Origin: Bacillus sp. FJAT-42376
Lineage (GTDB): Bacteria > Bacillota > Bacilli > Bacillales > Bacillaceae
Reading direction: 5' to 3'
NCBI RefSeq assembly: GCF_003816055.1
Contig: NZ_CP033906.1
Span: 2,356,001 to 2,420,000 of the forward strand
DNA: 64,000 nt
The position numbers and the translations under genes were made by a program. Shown here piece by piece: positions 1 to 8,553 of this stretch. Under the pieces are notes generated by a model. That model was not told the DNA's origin. It saw nothing but the letters and a program-made list of their open reading frames with translations, and did no database searches. Numbering within the stretch: the stretch's first letter is position 1; each line of letters starts with the position of its first letter.

Positions 1-86
1 AGTATTCTTATGCTTGTAACTTTAAAACCATTGCTTGGCAAGTCGAGTCACCGACGCTTGCTCAGTAATTGGGGATTATAGAAATT
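1..86 (+). promoter_or_regulatory. rpsO leader with a bulged hairpin, possible S15 autoregulatory RNA
   Basis: The 5' flank of rpsO holds no open frame that runs into the window. GCAAG at 38-42 can pair with CTTGC at 57-61, and TCG (43-45) with CGA (52-54), leaving a CG bulge and the loop AGTCAC. Ribosomal protein S15 represses its own mRNA through leader structures in several bacteria, including Bacillaceae, so an S15-binding element is plausible here. The upstream part and the promoter lie outside the window. The regulatory role is inference. Confidence 0.4.
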
Positions 87-100
87 AGGAGGTGAACAGG

Positions 101-370
101 ATGGCTATCACTCAAGAACGTAAAAACGATCTGATCAATGAGTACAGAACTCATGATACGGATACTGGATCTCCAGAGGTCCAAATCGCTATCCTTACAG
201 AACAGATTAATACTTTGAACGACCACTTGCGCACGCACAAAAAAGACCACCACTCACGTCGCGGTCTATTGAAAATGGTAGGTAAACGCCGTAACTTGCT
301 TACTTACCTGCGTAATAAAGATGTAACTCGCTACCGCGAGTTAATCACAAAACTGGGATTGCGTCGTTAA
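101..370 (+). CDS. rpsO: 30S ribosomal protein S15
   Basis: Encodes an 89-residue protein, the normal length for S15, which binds 16S rRNA in the central domain of the 30S subunit early in assembly. The sequence starts [12 protein letters not shown] and contains the conserved segments [22 protein letters not shown] and the basic end [13 protein letters not shown]. The ATG at 101 is chosen over an in-frame GTG at 92 because AGGAGGTGA lies just upstream of 101 and covers the GTG. A strong terminator follows at once, and pnp comes next, as in other Bacillaceae. Identification is secure. Confidence 0.98.
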   Translation: MAITQERKNDLINEYRTHDTDTGSPEVQIAILTEQINTLNDHLRTHKKDHHSRRGLLKMVGKRRNLLTYLRNKDVTRYRELITKLGLRR

Positions 371-374
371 TTCC

Positions 375-402
375 AAAAAAGCGGGAGCATTCCCGCTTTT
401 TT
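375..402 (+). terminator. Rho-independent terminator of rpsO
   Basis: Stem AAAAAAGCGGGA, loop GCAT, stem TCCCGCTTTTTT, five bases after the rpsO stop codon. The A-rich left arm gives a U-run on either strand. Confidence 0.93.
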
Positions 403-414
403 AATGCAATGAAC

Positions 415-520
415 AAAAGCGGAAGAGCTCTGATCAGGTCCTCCAGGATCTATGCGGGCATGCAGGGTCAAGCAGCTTATGACCCTCAGCCGGCAGTGCT
501 GAACGGCCTTCCGATTCTTT
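415..520. repeat. G+C-rich intergenic inverted repeat upstream of pnp
   Basis: Outer arms CGGAAG (420-425) and CTTCCG (508-513) enclose an inner hairpin AGGGTCA (464-470) / TGACCCT (480-486) with a nine-base loop. It resembles the palindromic AGCGGAAG-type intergenic repeats scattered in Bacillus genomes. No coding frame is supported. It could be a mobile palindromic repeat or a structured RNA segment just upstream of the pnp promoter. Confidence 0.45.
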
Positions 521-552
521 TTCAATACAGCTATTTACATATAGGCATATCA

Positions 553-582
553 TTGATATGTTCATATTAATTAGTCCATAAT
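553..582 (+). promoter_or_regulatory. Candidate sigma-A promoter of pnp
   Basis: TTGATA (553-558) and CATAAT (577-582) are 18 bp apart in an A+T-rich stretch 54 bp upstream of the pnp start. It lies downstream of the rpsO terminator, so pnp would have its own promoter. Confidence 0.45.
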
Positions 583-635
583 AAATCATGTATCTTTCAT
601 ACATATGAAGAGTTTAGAGAGGAGCACACGCATTT

Positions 636-2747
636 ATGGGTCAAGATAAGCATGTCTTTTCCATTGACTGGGCAGGCAGAACGTTAACTGTTGAAGCCGG
701 CCAGCTAGCAAAACAAGCAAACGGTGCAGTTCTCATCCGCTATGGCGATACCGCCGTTTTAAGTACAGCAACAGCTTCAAAAGAACCGAAAGCGGTTGAT
801 TTCTTCCCGCTGACTGTCAACTATGAAGAGCGTTTATATGCAGTAGGAAAGATTCCCGGAGGATTTATTAAACGTGAAGGCAGACCTAGTGAAAAAGCCA
901 TTTTGGCAAGCCGCCTGATTGACCGTCCAATCCGCCCGCTTTTCGCTGATGGATTCAGAAATGATGTACAAGTTATCAGCATCGTGATGAGTGTAGACCA
1001 GAACTGTTCTTCAGAGATGGCAGCAATGTTCGGCTCTTCTTTAGCCCTGACTATTTCGGATATTCCATTTGAAGGTCCGATTGCAGGTGTTACGGTCGGA
1101 AGAATCGGAAACGATTTTATTGTCAATCCAACCGTTGAACAAATGGAGAAAAGCGATATCAACCTTGTAGTAGCCGGAACAAAAGATGCAATCAACATGG
1201 TTGAAGCCGGAGCTGATGAGGTGCCGGAAGAAGTGATGCTTGAAGCCATCATGTTCGGACATGAGGAAATTAAACGTCTGATTGCATTCCAGGAAGAAAT
1301 CGCTTCCCAGATTGCGAAACAAAAAATCGAAATTAAACTTTTCTCGCTTGATGAGGAAATTGAGAAAAACATCCGCGCAGCTGCAGAAGCTGATCTCATT
1401 GAAGCCATTCAGGTTCAAGAGAAGCATGCACGCGAAGATGCGATCCAGGCTGTGAAAAAGCGTGTCATTGAAAGCTATGAAGAGCAGGAAGCTGACGAGA
1501 CCACGCTTAAACAGGTAAAAGAAATTCTGTCTAAAATGGTAAAAGGTGAAGTTCGCCGATTAATAACCGAAGAAAAAATCCGTCCTGATGGAAGAAAACC
1601 GGATGAGATCCGCCCTCTTTCTTCAAGTATCGGACTATTGTCCAGAACTCATGGTTCCGGCCTCTTTACACGCGGACAAACCCAGGCTCTGAGTATTTGT
1701 ACATTAGGGGCGCTTGGAGATGTTCAAATTCTTGATGGATTGGGAATTGAAGAATCCAAGCGGTTTATGCACCATTATAATTTCCCGTCCTTCTCGGTAG
1801 GTGAAACAGGGCCGCTAAGAGGACCTGGACGCCGTGAAATTGGACATGGTGCTTTGGGTGAGCGTGCTCTTGAGCCAGTCATTCCAAACGAGAAAGATTT
1901 CCCATACACTGTTCGTCTTGTATCAGAAGTGCTTGAATCCAACGGATCCACGTCCCAGGCAAGCATATGTGCAAGTACGCTTGCGATGATGGATGCGGGT
2001 GTGCCGATTAAAGCTCCTGTAGCAGGAATTGCGATGGGACTTGTCAAATCCGGAGAGCATTACTCTGTTCTGACGGATATTCAAGGAATGGAAGACCACC
2101 TTGGAGATATGGACTTTAAAGTAGCCGGTACATCAAAAGGTGTAACAGCGCTTCAAATGGACATTAAGATCGAAGGACTTTCCCGCGAGATTCTTGAAGA
2201 AGCCCTTCTTCAGGCTAAAAAAGGACGTATGGAAATTCTTGATTCCATGCTTGCGACAATCAGCGAGCCTAAAAAAGAACTGTCTCCATATGCGCCTAAA
2301 ATTCTCATGATGTCCATCAATCCGGATAAAATCCGCGACGTTATTGGACCAAGCGGAAAACAAATCAACAAAATCATTGAAGAGACTGGCGTAAAAATTG
2401 ACATTGAACAAGATGGTACGGTCTTTATTTCATCTGTAGACGAGGCAATGAATCAAAAAGCGAAGAGCATTATTGAGGATCTTGTCCGTGAAGTTGAAGT
2501 TGGGCAAATGTACCTTGGTAAGGTAAAGCGTATTGAGAAATTCGGTGCTTTCGTTGAAATATTCAGTGGAAAAGACGGCCTGGTTCATATTTCCGAACTT
2601 GCTGAAGAGCGAATCGGCAAAGTAGAAGACGTGGTTTCCATTGGAGATGAGATTTTGGTCAAGGTCACTGAAATTGACAAGCAGGGCCGTGTCAATCTTT
2701 CACGAAAAGCTGTCCTCAAAGAGCAAAAAGAGGAACAAAATTCGTAA
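636..2747 (+). CDS. pnp: Polyribonucleotide nucleotidyltransferase (PNPase)
   Basis: A 703-residue phosphorolytic 3'-5' exoribonuclease that uses phosphate to release nucleoside diphosphates and is the main mRNA-degrading exonuclease of Bacillus. Two RNase PH-like cores are visible: residues about 1-215 ([41 protein letters not shown]) and about 310-540 ([52 protein letters not shown]). They are followed by a KH domain ([17 protein letters not shown]) and a C-terminal S1 domain ([18 protein letters not shown]). Length is typical. The AGAGGAG ribosome binding site lies about 11 bases before the ATG, slightly far. ylxY and mlpA follow. Confidence 0.98.
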   Translation: MGQDKHVFSIDWAGRTLTVEAGQLAKQANGAVLIRYGDTAVLSTATASKEPKAVDFFPLTVNYEERLYAVGKIPGGFIKREGRPSEKAILASRLIDRPIRPLFADGFRNDVQVISIVMSVDQNCSSEMAAMFGSSLALTISDIPFEGPIAGVTVGRIGNDFIVNPTVEQMEKSDINLVVAGTKDAINMVEAGADEVPEEVMLEAIMFGHEEIKRLIAFQEEIASQIAKQKIEIKLFSLDEEIEKNIRAAAEADLIEAIQVQEKHAREDAIQAVKKRVIESYEEQEADETTLKQVKEILSKMVKGEVRRLITEEKIRPDGRKPDEIRPLSSSIGLLSRTHGSGLFTRGQTQALSICTLGALGDVQILDGLGIEESKRFMHHYNFPSFSVGETGPLRGPGRREIGHGALGERALEPVIPNEKDFPYTVRLVSEVLESNGSTSQASICASTLAMMDAGVPIKAPVAGIAMGLVKSGEHYSVLTDIQGMEDHLGDMDFKVAGTSKGVTALQMDIKIEGLSREILEEALLQAKKGRMEILDSMLATISEPKKELSPYAPKILMMSINPDKIRDVIGPSGKQINKIIEETGVKIDIEQDGTVFISSVDEAMNQKAKSIIEDLVREVEVGQMYLGKVKRIEKFGAFVEIFSGKDGLVHISELAEERIGKVEDVVSIGDEILVKVTEIDKQGRVNLSRKAVLKEQKEEQNS

Positions 2748-2750
2748 ACC

Positions 2751-2780
2751 AAAGAAGCCAGGCTCCCCTGGCTTCTTTGT
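2751..2780 (+). terminator. Rho-independent terminator after pnp
   Basis: Stem AAAGAAGCCAGG / CCTGGCTTCTTT with a CTCC loop, then TGTCTTTTT, three bases after the pnp stop. ylxY and mlpA downstream may depend on readthrough or a separate promoter. Confidence 0.9.
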
Positions 2781-2868
2781 CTTTTTACAGATTATTAAAA
2801 GCTGAATGTGTCCGGTGTTCTACCTTGTCCCCTTTTTACATAGTTTGATACAAAAGGGGGAAAGGTAA

Positions 2869-3834
2869 ATGCGCGGAATCAGAATGAAATTTGCTGTTAC
2901 AATTTTGCTCATGATCATCACAGCCGGGGTGATGCAAAATTCTTATATATCCACATATGTCGCAGGGCTGAAAACTACTGAAATGGAAGTTTCCAAGCCG
3001 GTTGGAGTTGTGTGTGGAGAAATCCGGGAAAAGTCCATTGAACTTAACATTCCAGCAAAAGATGCAGAAGTACATACCATTTGGAAAGCGACTCCAGGCT
3101 ATAACGGCCGGGTAGTGGACATTGCCGCTTCATGTAAAAAAATGAATGAAATCGGCATGTATAAAAAAGAACTTCTCGTATTTAAAGAAGTGACTCCAAG
3201 AGTCCATCTTTCTGACCTGCCCGCTGCTCCTATCTACAGAGGAAACCCGGCTAAACCGATGGTTTCTCTCCTCATCAATGTAGCATGGGGGAATGAATAC
3301 ATTCCGGGAATGCTGGATTCGCTTGAAAAAAACCATGTTAAAGCGACCTTTTTCCTTGAAGGAAGATGGGCGAAAGAAAATCCGAAGCTGGCAAAAATGA
3401 TTGCAGAAGCCGGGCATGAAATCGGGAATCATTCTTACACCCATCCCGACATGAAACGTCTGTCTGCAGAGAGTGCAAACGTACAGATGGCACAAACAAA
3501 TAAGGTCATTAAAGCGGTGACGGACCGTAATCCGGTTTGGTTTGGCCCTCCAAGCGGAAGCTTTAAAGATGAAACGGTTCAAATCGCCTCGGAATTGGGC
3601 ATGAAAACCGTTTTATGGAGTGTAGATACAATTGATTGGCAAAATCCTGCACCAGAGCAGCTGATCCACAGGGTCATAACCAAAGTTCATCCCGGGGCCA
3701 TGATTTTAATGCATCCGACAAAATCAACAGCCGAGAGTCTCGATCAGCTGATAGCGGAGATAAAGAAGAAGAATTTATCACTTGGAACAGTAACAGACTT
3801 AATGGATGAAAAAAGATTGGAAGAGCCGCAATGA
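2869..3834 (+). CDS. ylxY: YlxY family polysaccharide-deacetylase-like protein
   Basis: A 321-residue exported or membrane-anchored protein of the NodB carbohydrate-esterase fold, conserved between pnp and the M16 peptidase gene in sporeformers. An N-terminal hydrophobic segment (about residues 6-27) acts as signal or anchor. The NodB-like domain covers about 140-310, with ATFFLEGRW, GHEIGNHSYTHPDM (the HxxxH metal pair) and WSVDTIDWQNP. In place of the usual TFDDGP motif it has SLLINVAWGNEY, so the two motif-1 aspartates are missing. Activity on peptidoglycan is therefore uncertain. RBS AAAGGGGGAAAGG supports the ATG at 2869; an in-frame ATG at 2884 is also possible. mlpA begins 30 bp downstream, so the two are probably co-transcribed. 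Confidence 0.88.
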   Translation: MRGIRMKFAVTILLMIITAGVMQNSYISTYVAGLKTTEMEVSKPVGVVCGEIREKSIELNIPAKDAEVHTIWKATPGYNGRVVDIAASCKKMNEIGMYKKELLVFKEVTPRVHLSDLPAAPIYRGNPAKPMVSLLINVAWGNEYIPGMLDSLEKNHVKATFFLEGRWAKENPKLAKMIAEAGHEIGNHSYTHPDMKRLSAESANVQMAQTNKVIKAVTDRNPVWFGPPSGSFKDETVQIASELGMKTVLWSVDTIDWQNPAPEQLIHRVITKVHPGAMILMHPTKSTAESLDQLIAEIKKKNLSLGTVTDLMDEKRLEEPQ

Positions 3835-3864
3835 TCAGCCAGGTGCAGATAGGAGGAACTCACA

Positions 3865-5106
3865 TTGATTAAACGATATACATGCCAGAATGGAGTACGA
3901 ATCGTTCTTGAAAATATTCCAACCGTTCGTTCTGTCGCTCTAGGAGTTTGGATTGGCACGGGTTCCAGAAGCGAAACGCCTGAAATTAACGGTGTATCAC
4001 ACTTTTTGGAGCACATGTTTTTTAAAGGGACGGAAAGCCGTTCAGCAAGGGAAATAGCAGAGGCATTTGACAGCATCGGCGGACAGGTAAATGCTTTTAC
4101 ATCAAAAGAATACACCTGCTATTACGCCAAGGTCCTGGATGAACATGCCGGTATGGCACTGGACATTCTGTCAGATATGTTTTTCCATTCCGCATTTGAT
4201 GAAGAAGAGCTGAAAAAAGAAAAGAATGTTGTGTATGAAGAAATTAAAATGTATGAAGATACGCCGGACGACCTTGTTCATGATCTTTTGAGCAAAGCCG
4301 CCTATGGAAGCCATCCGCTTGGCTACCCAATTCTTGGAACAGAGCAAACGCTCTCCTCCTTTAACGGAGATTCGCTGAGAGAATATATGTCCCGTTTTTA
4401 CATACCCGAAAATGTTGTGATTTCGGTTGCGGGAAATATTTCGGAAACATTTATTGCGGAAATTGAAAAGAAATTCGGTTCGTATGAATCTTCTTATAAA
4501 CCTGAAGTATTCGAGAAACCCGCTTTCTTAAATCAAAAGCTTTCCCGTAAGAAGGAAACGGAACAGGCTCATCTTTGCCTTGGATACGAGGGACTGGAAA
4601 TCGGTCATGAAGACGTCTACAGTTTAATTGTGATGAACAATGTTCTGGGAGGGAGCATGAGCAGCCGTCTGTTCCAGGATGTACGTGAACAAAAAGGCCT
4701 TGCCTATTCTGTATTCTCCTATCATTCTTCCTATGCAGATAACGGGATGCTCACCATTTACGGAGGGACAGGAAGCAGCCAGCTCGATGTTCTGTACGAT
4801 ACCGTTCAGGAAACGCTAAATAAACTGAAAGCCGATGGAATAACCTCAAAAGAATTGCTGAACAGCAAGGAGCAAATCAAAGGCAACCTTATGCTGAGCC
4901 TTGAAAGCACGAACAGCCGGATGAGCCGCAATGGCAAAAACGAGCTGCTTCTTGGAAGACACCGTTCATTGGATGAAATCATTGAAAAGGTGAACGAAGT
5001 GACAGAAGAAAGCGTAAACAGGCTGACACTTGAGATCTTCAATCGTCCATATTCTCTTTCTTTAATCAGTCCTGAAGGTGAGCTGCCAGCTACTCTCCGT
5101 AAATAA
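3865..5106 (+). CDS. mlpA: M16 family zinc metalloprotease (MlpA/YmxG)
   Basis: A 413-residue processing-peptidase-like enzyme. The inverted zinc motif HFLEH is at residues 46-50 (SHFLEHMFFKGT), followed by the distal acidic region VVYEEIKMYEDTPDD that supplies the third ligand. The N-terminal M16 domain is followed by the C-terminal lobe (LGGSMSSRLFQDVREQKGLAYSV, with the conserved R and Y). In B. subtilis the orthologue is linked to control of aprE expression and of dipicolinate-region genes; that role is family knowledge, not seen here. The start is TTG at 3865, fixed by AGGAGGA eight bases upstream. It follows ylxY closely and ends in a terminator. Confidence 0.93.
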   Translation: MIKRYTCQNGVRIVLENIPTVRSVALGVWIGTGSRSETPEINGVSHFLEHMFFKGTESRSAREIAEAFDSIGGQVNAFTSKEYTCYYAKVLDEHAGMALDILSDMFFHSAFDEEELKKEKNVVYEEIKMYEDTPDDLVHDLLSKAAYGSHPLGYPILGTEQTLSSFNGDSLREYMSRFYIPENVVISVAGNISETFIAEIEKKFGSYESSYKPEVFEKPAFLNQKLSRKKETEQAHLCLGYEGLEIGHEDVYSLIVMNNVLGGSMSSRLFQDVREQKGLAYSVFSYHSSYADNGMLTIYGGTGSSQLDVLYDTVQETLNKLKADGITSKELLNSKEQIKGNLMLSLESTNSRMSRNGKNELLLGRHRSLDEIIEKVNEVTEESVNRLTLEIFNRPYSLSLISPEGELPATLRK

Positions 5107-5114
5107 AATTCCAA

Positions 5115-5146
5115 AATGTCTGCAAATGCTGCAGGCATTTTTTTTT
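5115..5146 (+). terminator. Rho-independent terminator after mlpA
   Basis: AATGTCTGCA / TGCAGGCATT with loop AATGC and one G-U pair, followed by nine or more T, just after the mlpA stop. Confidence 0.9.
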
Positions 5147-5182
5147 ATCATAGGCATTATACTTAATTAAGGAGTGATGGCT

Positions 5183-5449
5183 ATGCGGCTGAGCGATATG
5201 AGCGGGAAAGAAATTGTGGATGTGAAAAGAGCGGAACGGCTTGGCATTCTTGGCCAGACCGATCTGGAAATTAACGAACAAACCGGACAGATTACAGCTC
5301 TCGTTATTCCGTCCCAAAAATGGTTTGGCATGCGCAAGCAGGGAGCGGAAGTAAGAGTCCCGTGGCAGCATATCAGAAAAATAGGGAATGACATGATCAT
5401 CCTGGATGTACCAGATGAGATTGCCCAGTTAAATGCCCCAAGCGAATGA
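5183..5449 (+). CDS. ymxH: YlmC/YmxH family PRC-barrel sporulation protein
   Basis: A small protein of about 88 residues with one PRC-barrel domain: MRLSDMSGKEIVDVKRAERLG at the start, DLEINEQTGQI and ALVIP in the strands, VPWQHIRKIGNDMIIL near the end. YlmC/YmxH proteins are conserved in sporeformers; the exact function is unknown. Three in-frame starts exist (GTG 5174, ATG 5177, ATG 5183). The AAGGAG at 5169-5174 is correctly spaced only for 5183, which also gives the family's usual MRL start. It is a single-gene unit between two terminators, just upstream of the dipicolinate genes. Confidence 0.9.
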   Translation: MRLSDMSGKEIVDVKRAERLGILGQTDLEINEQTGQITALVIPSQKWFGMRKQGAEVRVPWQHIRKIGNDMIILDVPDEIAQLNAPSE

Positions 5450-5469
5450 CATAGTCTTCGCTTTTTTTT
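5441..5469 (+). terminator. Terminator overlapping the ymxH stop codon
   Basis: AGCGAA (5441-5446) pairs with TTCGCT (5457-5462), with an inner GAC/GTC pair and a long T-run. The left arm lies inside the last codons of ymxH. Confidence 0.8.
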
Positions 5470-5514
5470 GTGCCCTTCTTTTTTTCACCGTTTCAAATAG
5501 CCGTTTTTTCTTGC

Positions 5515-5642
5515 AGCTCTGTTAACGCGGCTGTTGACTGCATCGTTTATCCGTAAGGCGGGCGGTGAGCCGGCTATGGGGTCTCACGCCTTCCGCTCCA
5601 ATAAACAGGAGCTAAAAAACACCATCATACTTTAACACAGCT
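5515..5642 (-). repeat. Degenerate copy of the dispersed G+C-rich repeat module (copy E)
   Basis: The 5450-5797 gap holds no gene. The segments TGTTAACGCGGCTGTTGA, GGCGGGCGGTGAGCC, GGGGTCTCACGCCTTCCGCT and CCAATAAACAGGAGC match the fuller copies at 61893-62060 (same orientation) and 24830-25005 (opposite orientation). The middle is shortened. The stretch after 5642 looks like the spoVFA promoter region. Confidence 0.7.
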
Positions 5643-5664
5643 TTTCTTATAAAAGTTAGCATTC

Positions 5665-5692
5665 ACCCGGCACCTTCTCTTCTCATATAATG
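5665..5692 (+). promoter_or_regulatory. Candidate sigma-K promoter of spoVFAB
   Basis: ACC at 5665-5667 and CATATAATG at 5684-5692 are separated by 16 bp, close to the sigma-K pattern (AC, 16 bp, CATANNNTA). In B. subtilis the dipicolinate synthase genes are transcribed by sigma-K in the mother cell. The CATATAAT core could also serve sigma-A. Confidence 0.45.
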
Positions 5693-5797
5693 TGAGCGAA
5701 AGTCCTATCAGCGAATATTTTACATTGGGCGGAACAGGATGCAAACATGCAGCAAGAAATACATTCCAGAACGAGATGAAGAAGGTGACAAAACCTT

Positions 5798-6700
5798 ATG
5801 TTAACCGGCTTAAATATTGCTGTCATCGGCGGAGATGCAAGACAGCTTGAAGTCATAAGAAAACTGACAGAACTCGAGGCAAAAATCTGGATGGCTGGGT
5901 TTGATCAGCTTGATCATGGTTTTGCGGGTGCAGCAAAGGCAAAGATGGATGAGATTGATTTTTCGGTTATCGATGCGATCATTCTTCCTGTACCAGGAAC
6001 GTCACTGAACGGTACGATTGATACCGTTTTTTCGAACGAAGAAATTGTCATCAGCAAAGAATGGCTAAGCAAGACACCTGCACATACGGTTATTTATTCA
6101 GGAATCAGCAACGCCTATTTAGACAATGTCCTTCACTCGGCCGGCAGAAAGCATGTACAGCTGCTTGATCGGGATGATGTGGCCATTTATAATTCCATTC
6201 CTACAGTAGAAGGAACGATTATGATGGTCATTCAAAATACGGATTTCACGATTCACGGATCGAATGTGGCCGTACTTGGACTGGGCAGAGTCGGTATGAG
6301 TGTTGCCCGGACCTTTGCGGGACTGGGTGCAAAAGTTAAGGTCGGGGCAAGAAAATCAGCTCATATCGCCCGTATTGAAGAAATGGGGCTTCAGTCTTTT
6401 CACCTCGATCACATTGTGAAGGAAGCGTCAGGCTCCGACATTTGCATCAACACCATTCCGCATATGATTTTAACTCCAGAAGTTCTATCTGAATTGCCTC
6501 CTCATGCACTCGTCATAGATTTAGCATCCAAACCGGGAGGAACGGATTTCAAATTTGCAGAAAAGCGCGGGATTAAAGCGATGCTTGCTCCGGGTCTGCC
6601 CGGAATCGTCGCTCCGAAAACGGCCGGGCAGATCCTTGCGAATGTCTTAACCCAGCTTCTAAGCGAACAGATCAAAGAACGAAAGGAGTCCTCAACATGA
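5798..6700 (+). CDS. spoVFA: Dipicolinate synthase subunit A
   Basis: A 300-residue NAD(P)-binding subunit of dipicolinate synthase. With SpoVFB it oxidises the DapA product to dipicolinic acid, which accumulates with calcium in the spore core. The N-terminal half begins LNIAVIGGDARQLEVIRKL. A Rossmann nucleotide site is visible at VAVLGLGRVGMSVARTFAGLG (about residues 155-175), and APGLPGIVAPKTAGQI lies near the end. The ATG at 5798 has GAAGGTGA upstream. It overlaps spoVFB by ATGA, so translation is coupled. Its place beside asd, dapG and dapA ties sporulation to the aspartate pathway. Confidence 0.97.
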   Translation: MLTGLNIAVIGGDARQLEVIRKLTELEAKIWMAGFDQLDHGFAGAAKAKMDEIDFSVIDAIILPVPGTSLNGTIDTVFSNEEIVISKEWLSKTPAHTVIYSGISNAYLDNVLHSAGRKHVQLLDRDDVAIYNSIPTVEGTIMMVIQNTDFTIHGSNVAVLGLGRVGMSVARTFAGLGAKVKVGARKSAHIARIEEMGLQSFHLDHIVKEASGSDICINTIPHMILTPEVLSELPPHALVIDLASKPGGTDFKFAEKRGIKAMLAPGLPGIVAPKTAGQILANVLTQLLSEQIKERKESST

Positions 6701-7296
6701 GTCTAAAAGGCAAAACGATCGGTTTCGGTTTAACCGGCTCACATTGCACATATGATGCTGTTTTTCCTGAAATCCAAAAATTAGTCAGTCTCGGAGCGAA
6801 CGTCCTTCCGGTGATCACCAGTACAGTCAGGTCTACCGTGACAAGATTCGGAGACGGGGAGGAATGGGTGAAACGGATTGAGGAGGCGACTGGAAACGAA
6901 GCCATTGATTCGATTGTGAAAGCAGAACCCCTTGGCCCGAAAATCCCGCTTGACTGCATGGTCATTGCCCCGCTGACCGGCAATACAATGAGCAAGCTCG
7001 CCAATGCGATGACAGAATCTCCTGTTTTAATGGCAGCGAAAGCAACAATGAGGAACAACAAGCCGGTGCTTCTCGGAATTTCGACCAATGATGCATTGGG
7101 CTTGAATGGAGTAAATCTGATGAAGCTCATGGATGCGAAAAACGTTTTCTTTATTCCGTTCGGGCAGGATCATCCAGAGAAAAAGCCCAATTCGATGGTC
7201 GCGAGGATGACGATGCTTATTCCCTCGCTCGAAGCTGCTCTGGACCATAAACAAATTCAGCCGGTTATCGTCGAACGATTCAGAGATGATGAGTAA
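6697..7296 (+). CDS. spoVFB: Dipicolinate synthase subunit B (flavoprotein-like)
   Basis: A 199-residue subunit of the flavoprotein/decarboxylase-like (HFCD) fold. The start GKTIGFGLTGSHCTYDAVFPEI contains the phosphate-binding turn, and MVIAPLTGNTMSKLANAMTESP plus the later FIPFGQDHPEKKP are typical of SpoVFB. It partners SpoVFA in making dipicolinate. The ATG overlaps the spoVFA TGA, with the RBS GAAAGGAG inside spoVFA. asd follows after 127 bp. Confidence 0.97.
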   Translation: MSLKGKTIGFGLTGSHCTYDAVFPEIQKLVSLGANVLPVITSTVRSTVTRFGDGEEWVKRIEEATGNEAIDSIVKAEPLGPKIPLDCMVIAPLTGNTMSKLANAMTESPVLMAAKATMRNNKPVLLGISTNDALGLNGVNLMKLMDAKNVFFIPFGQDHPEKKPNSMVARMTMLIPSLEAALDHKQIQPVIVERFRDDE

Positions 7297-7423
7297 AAAT
7301 TAACTTCAGCAGACAGATAAAAAAATCGTTCATGCGAACATCATTGTGTTAGAATATTATCTAACATCAATTGTACATGTATCGTAATTAGTTGATGAAT
7401 GGATTGCGGAAGGGGTTATGGCA

Positions 7424-8467
7424 ATGAGCTCAAATGGATATCGTGTTGCAGTTACGGGCGCAACAGGTGCCGTAGGCCAGCAGATGCTGAAAACGCTGGA
7501 GGAAAGAAATTTCCCTATATCTGAGTTAAAATTACTCTCGTCTGAACGTTCAGCGGGAAAAACCATTACGTTTAAAGGAAAAACCTATACAGTCGAAGCA
7601 GCTAAACCTGAAAGCTTTGAAAACATTCAAATCGCCCTCTTCAGTGCGGGAGGCAGCGTTTCAAAGGAATTAGCTCCAGAAGCTGTAAAAAGAGGAGCTA
7701 TTGTCGTAGATAATACAAGTGCGTACCGGATGGATCCGGACGTTCCTCTAGTAGTTCCGGAAGTAAATGAAGAGAGTTTAAAAGAGCATAAAGGCATTAT
7801 TGCCAATCCAAACTGCTCCACCATTCAGATGGTTGCAGCGCTTGAGCCGATCCGTAAAGCCTATGGATTAAAAAAGGTCATCGTTTCTACTTATCAAGCT
7901 GTTTCAGGTGCAGGTGCGGCGGCGATTAATGAATTGAATGACCAGACACGCGCTATTTTGGACGGAAAGGAGTTTACTCCATCCGTTCTGCCGGTTAAAG
8001 GCGATCAAAAGCACTATCAAATCGCCTACAATGCCATTCCGCAAATTGATAAATTTCAGGATAATGGCTATACATTTGAAGAAATGAAAATGATTAATGA
8101 GACCAAAAAAATTATGAATATGCCTGAGCTTTCAGTTGCAGCGACCTGTGTAAGGCTCCCGGTTGTAACCGGGCATTCAGAGTCTGTTTATATTGAAATC
8201 GGCAGCGATGATGTGACAGTGCAGGATCTTCACAGCCTTCTTCGCGAAGCGCCGGGGGTTACCCTTGAGGACAATCCGGCTGAACAGGTGTATCCAATGC
8301 CGGCAAACTGTGTGGGGAAAAACGATGTATTTGTAGGAAGAGTCCGGAAAGATCTGGATCAGAACAATGGTTTTCACTTATGGATTGTATCTGATAACCT
8401 GCTCAAAGGAGCAGCATGGAACTCCGTGCAGATTGCAGAAAGTCTGATTAAGCTGAAACTTGTTTAA
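7424..8467 (+). CDS. asd: Aspartate-semialdehyde dehydrogenase
   Basis: A 347-residue NADPH-dependent enzyme converting aspartyl-4-phosphate to aspartate semialdehyde, the branch point to lysine/diaminopimelate, threonine and methionine. The N-terminal dinucleotide site is VAVTGATGAVGQQML, the catalytic cysteine lies in ANPNCSTIQMV, and the substrate region includes GHSESVYIE, with ND VFVGR and GAAWNSVQIAE later. An in-frame ATG at 7418 is only two bases from GGAAGGGG, so the ATG at 7424, with eight-base spacing, is preferred. It sits between spoVFB and dapG in the Bacillus order. Confidence 0.97.
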   Translation: MSSNGYRVAVTGATGAVGQQMLKTLEERNFPISELKLLSSERSAGKTITFKGKTYTVEAAKPESFENIQIALFSAGGSVSKELAPEAVKRGAIVVDNTSAYRMDPDVPLVVPEVNEESLKEHKGIIANPNCSTIQMVAALEPIRKAYGLKKVIVSTYQAVSGAGAAAINELNDQTRAILDGKEFTPSVLPVKGDQKHYQIAYNAIPQIDKFQDNGYTFEEMKMINETKKIMNMPELSVAATCVRLPVVTGHSESVYIEIGSDDVTVQDLHSLLREAPGVTLEDNPAEQVYPMPANCVGKNDVFVGRVRKDLDQNNGFHLWIVSDNLLKGAAWNSVQIAESLIKLKLV

Positions 8468-8475
8468 TGGATAAG

Positions 8476-8516
8476 GAAGAGAGCTGGGCAGCTGTCCCTG
8501 CTCTCTTCTCATGTTT
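8476..8516 (+). terminator. Weak hairpin between asd and dapG, possible attenuator
   Basis: GAAGAGAGC (8476-8484) pairs with GCTCTCTTC (8500-8508) around a 15-base loop. Only a broken T-run (TCATGTTT) follows, so it may reduce rather than stop transcription into dapG. Confidence 0.4.
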
Positions 8517-8553
8517 CAGGCAGGGAATACGAACAGTTGGGGAGTAGGAAGCG

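Noticed and set aside
821..1408. 195-codon minus-strand frame inside pnp
   Set aside because: It lies wholly antisense to pnp, has serine/isoleucine-rich shadow composition, and lacks a ribosome binding site.
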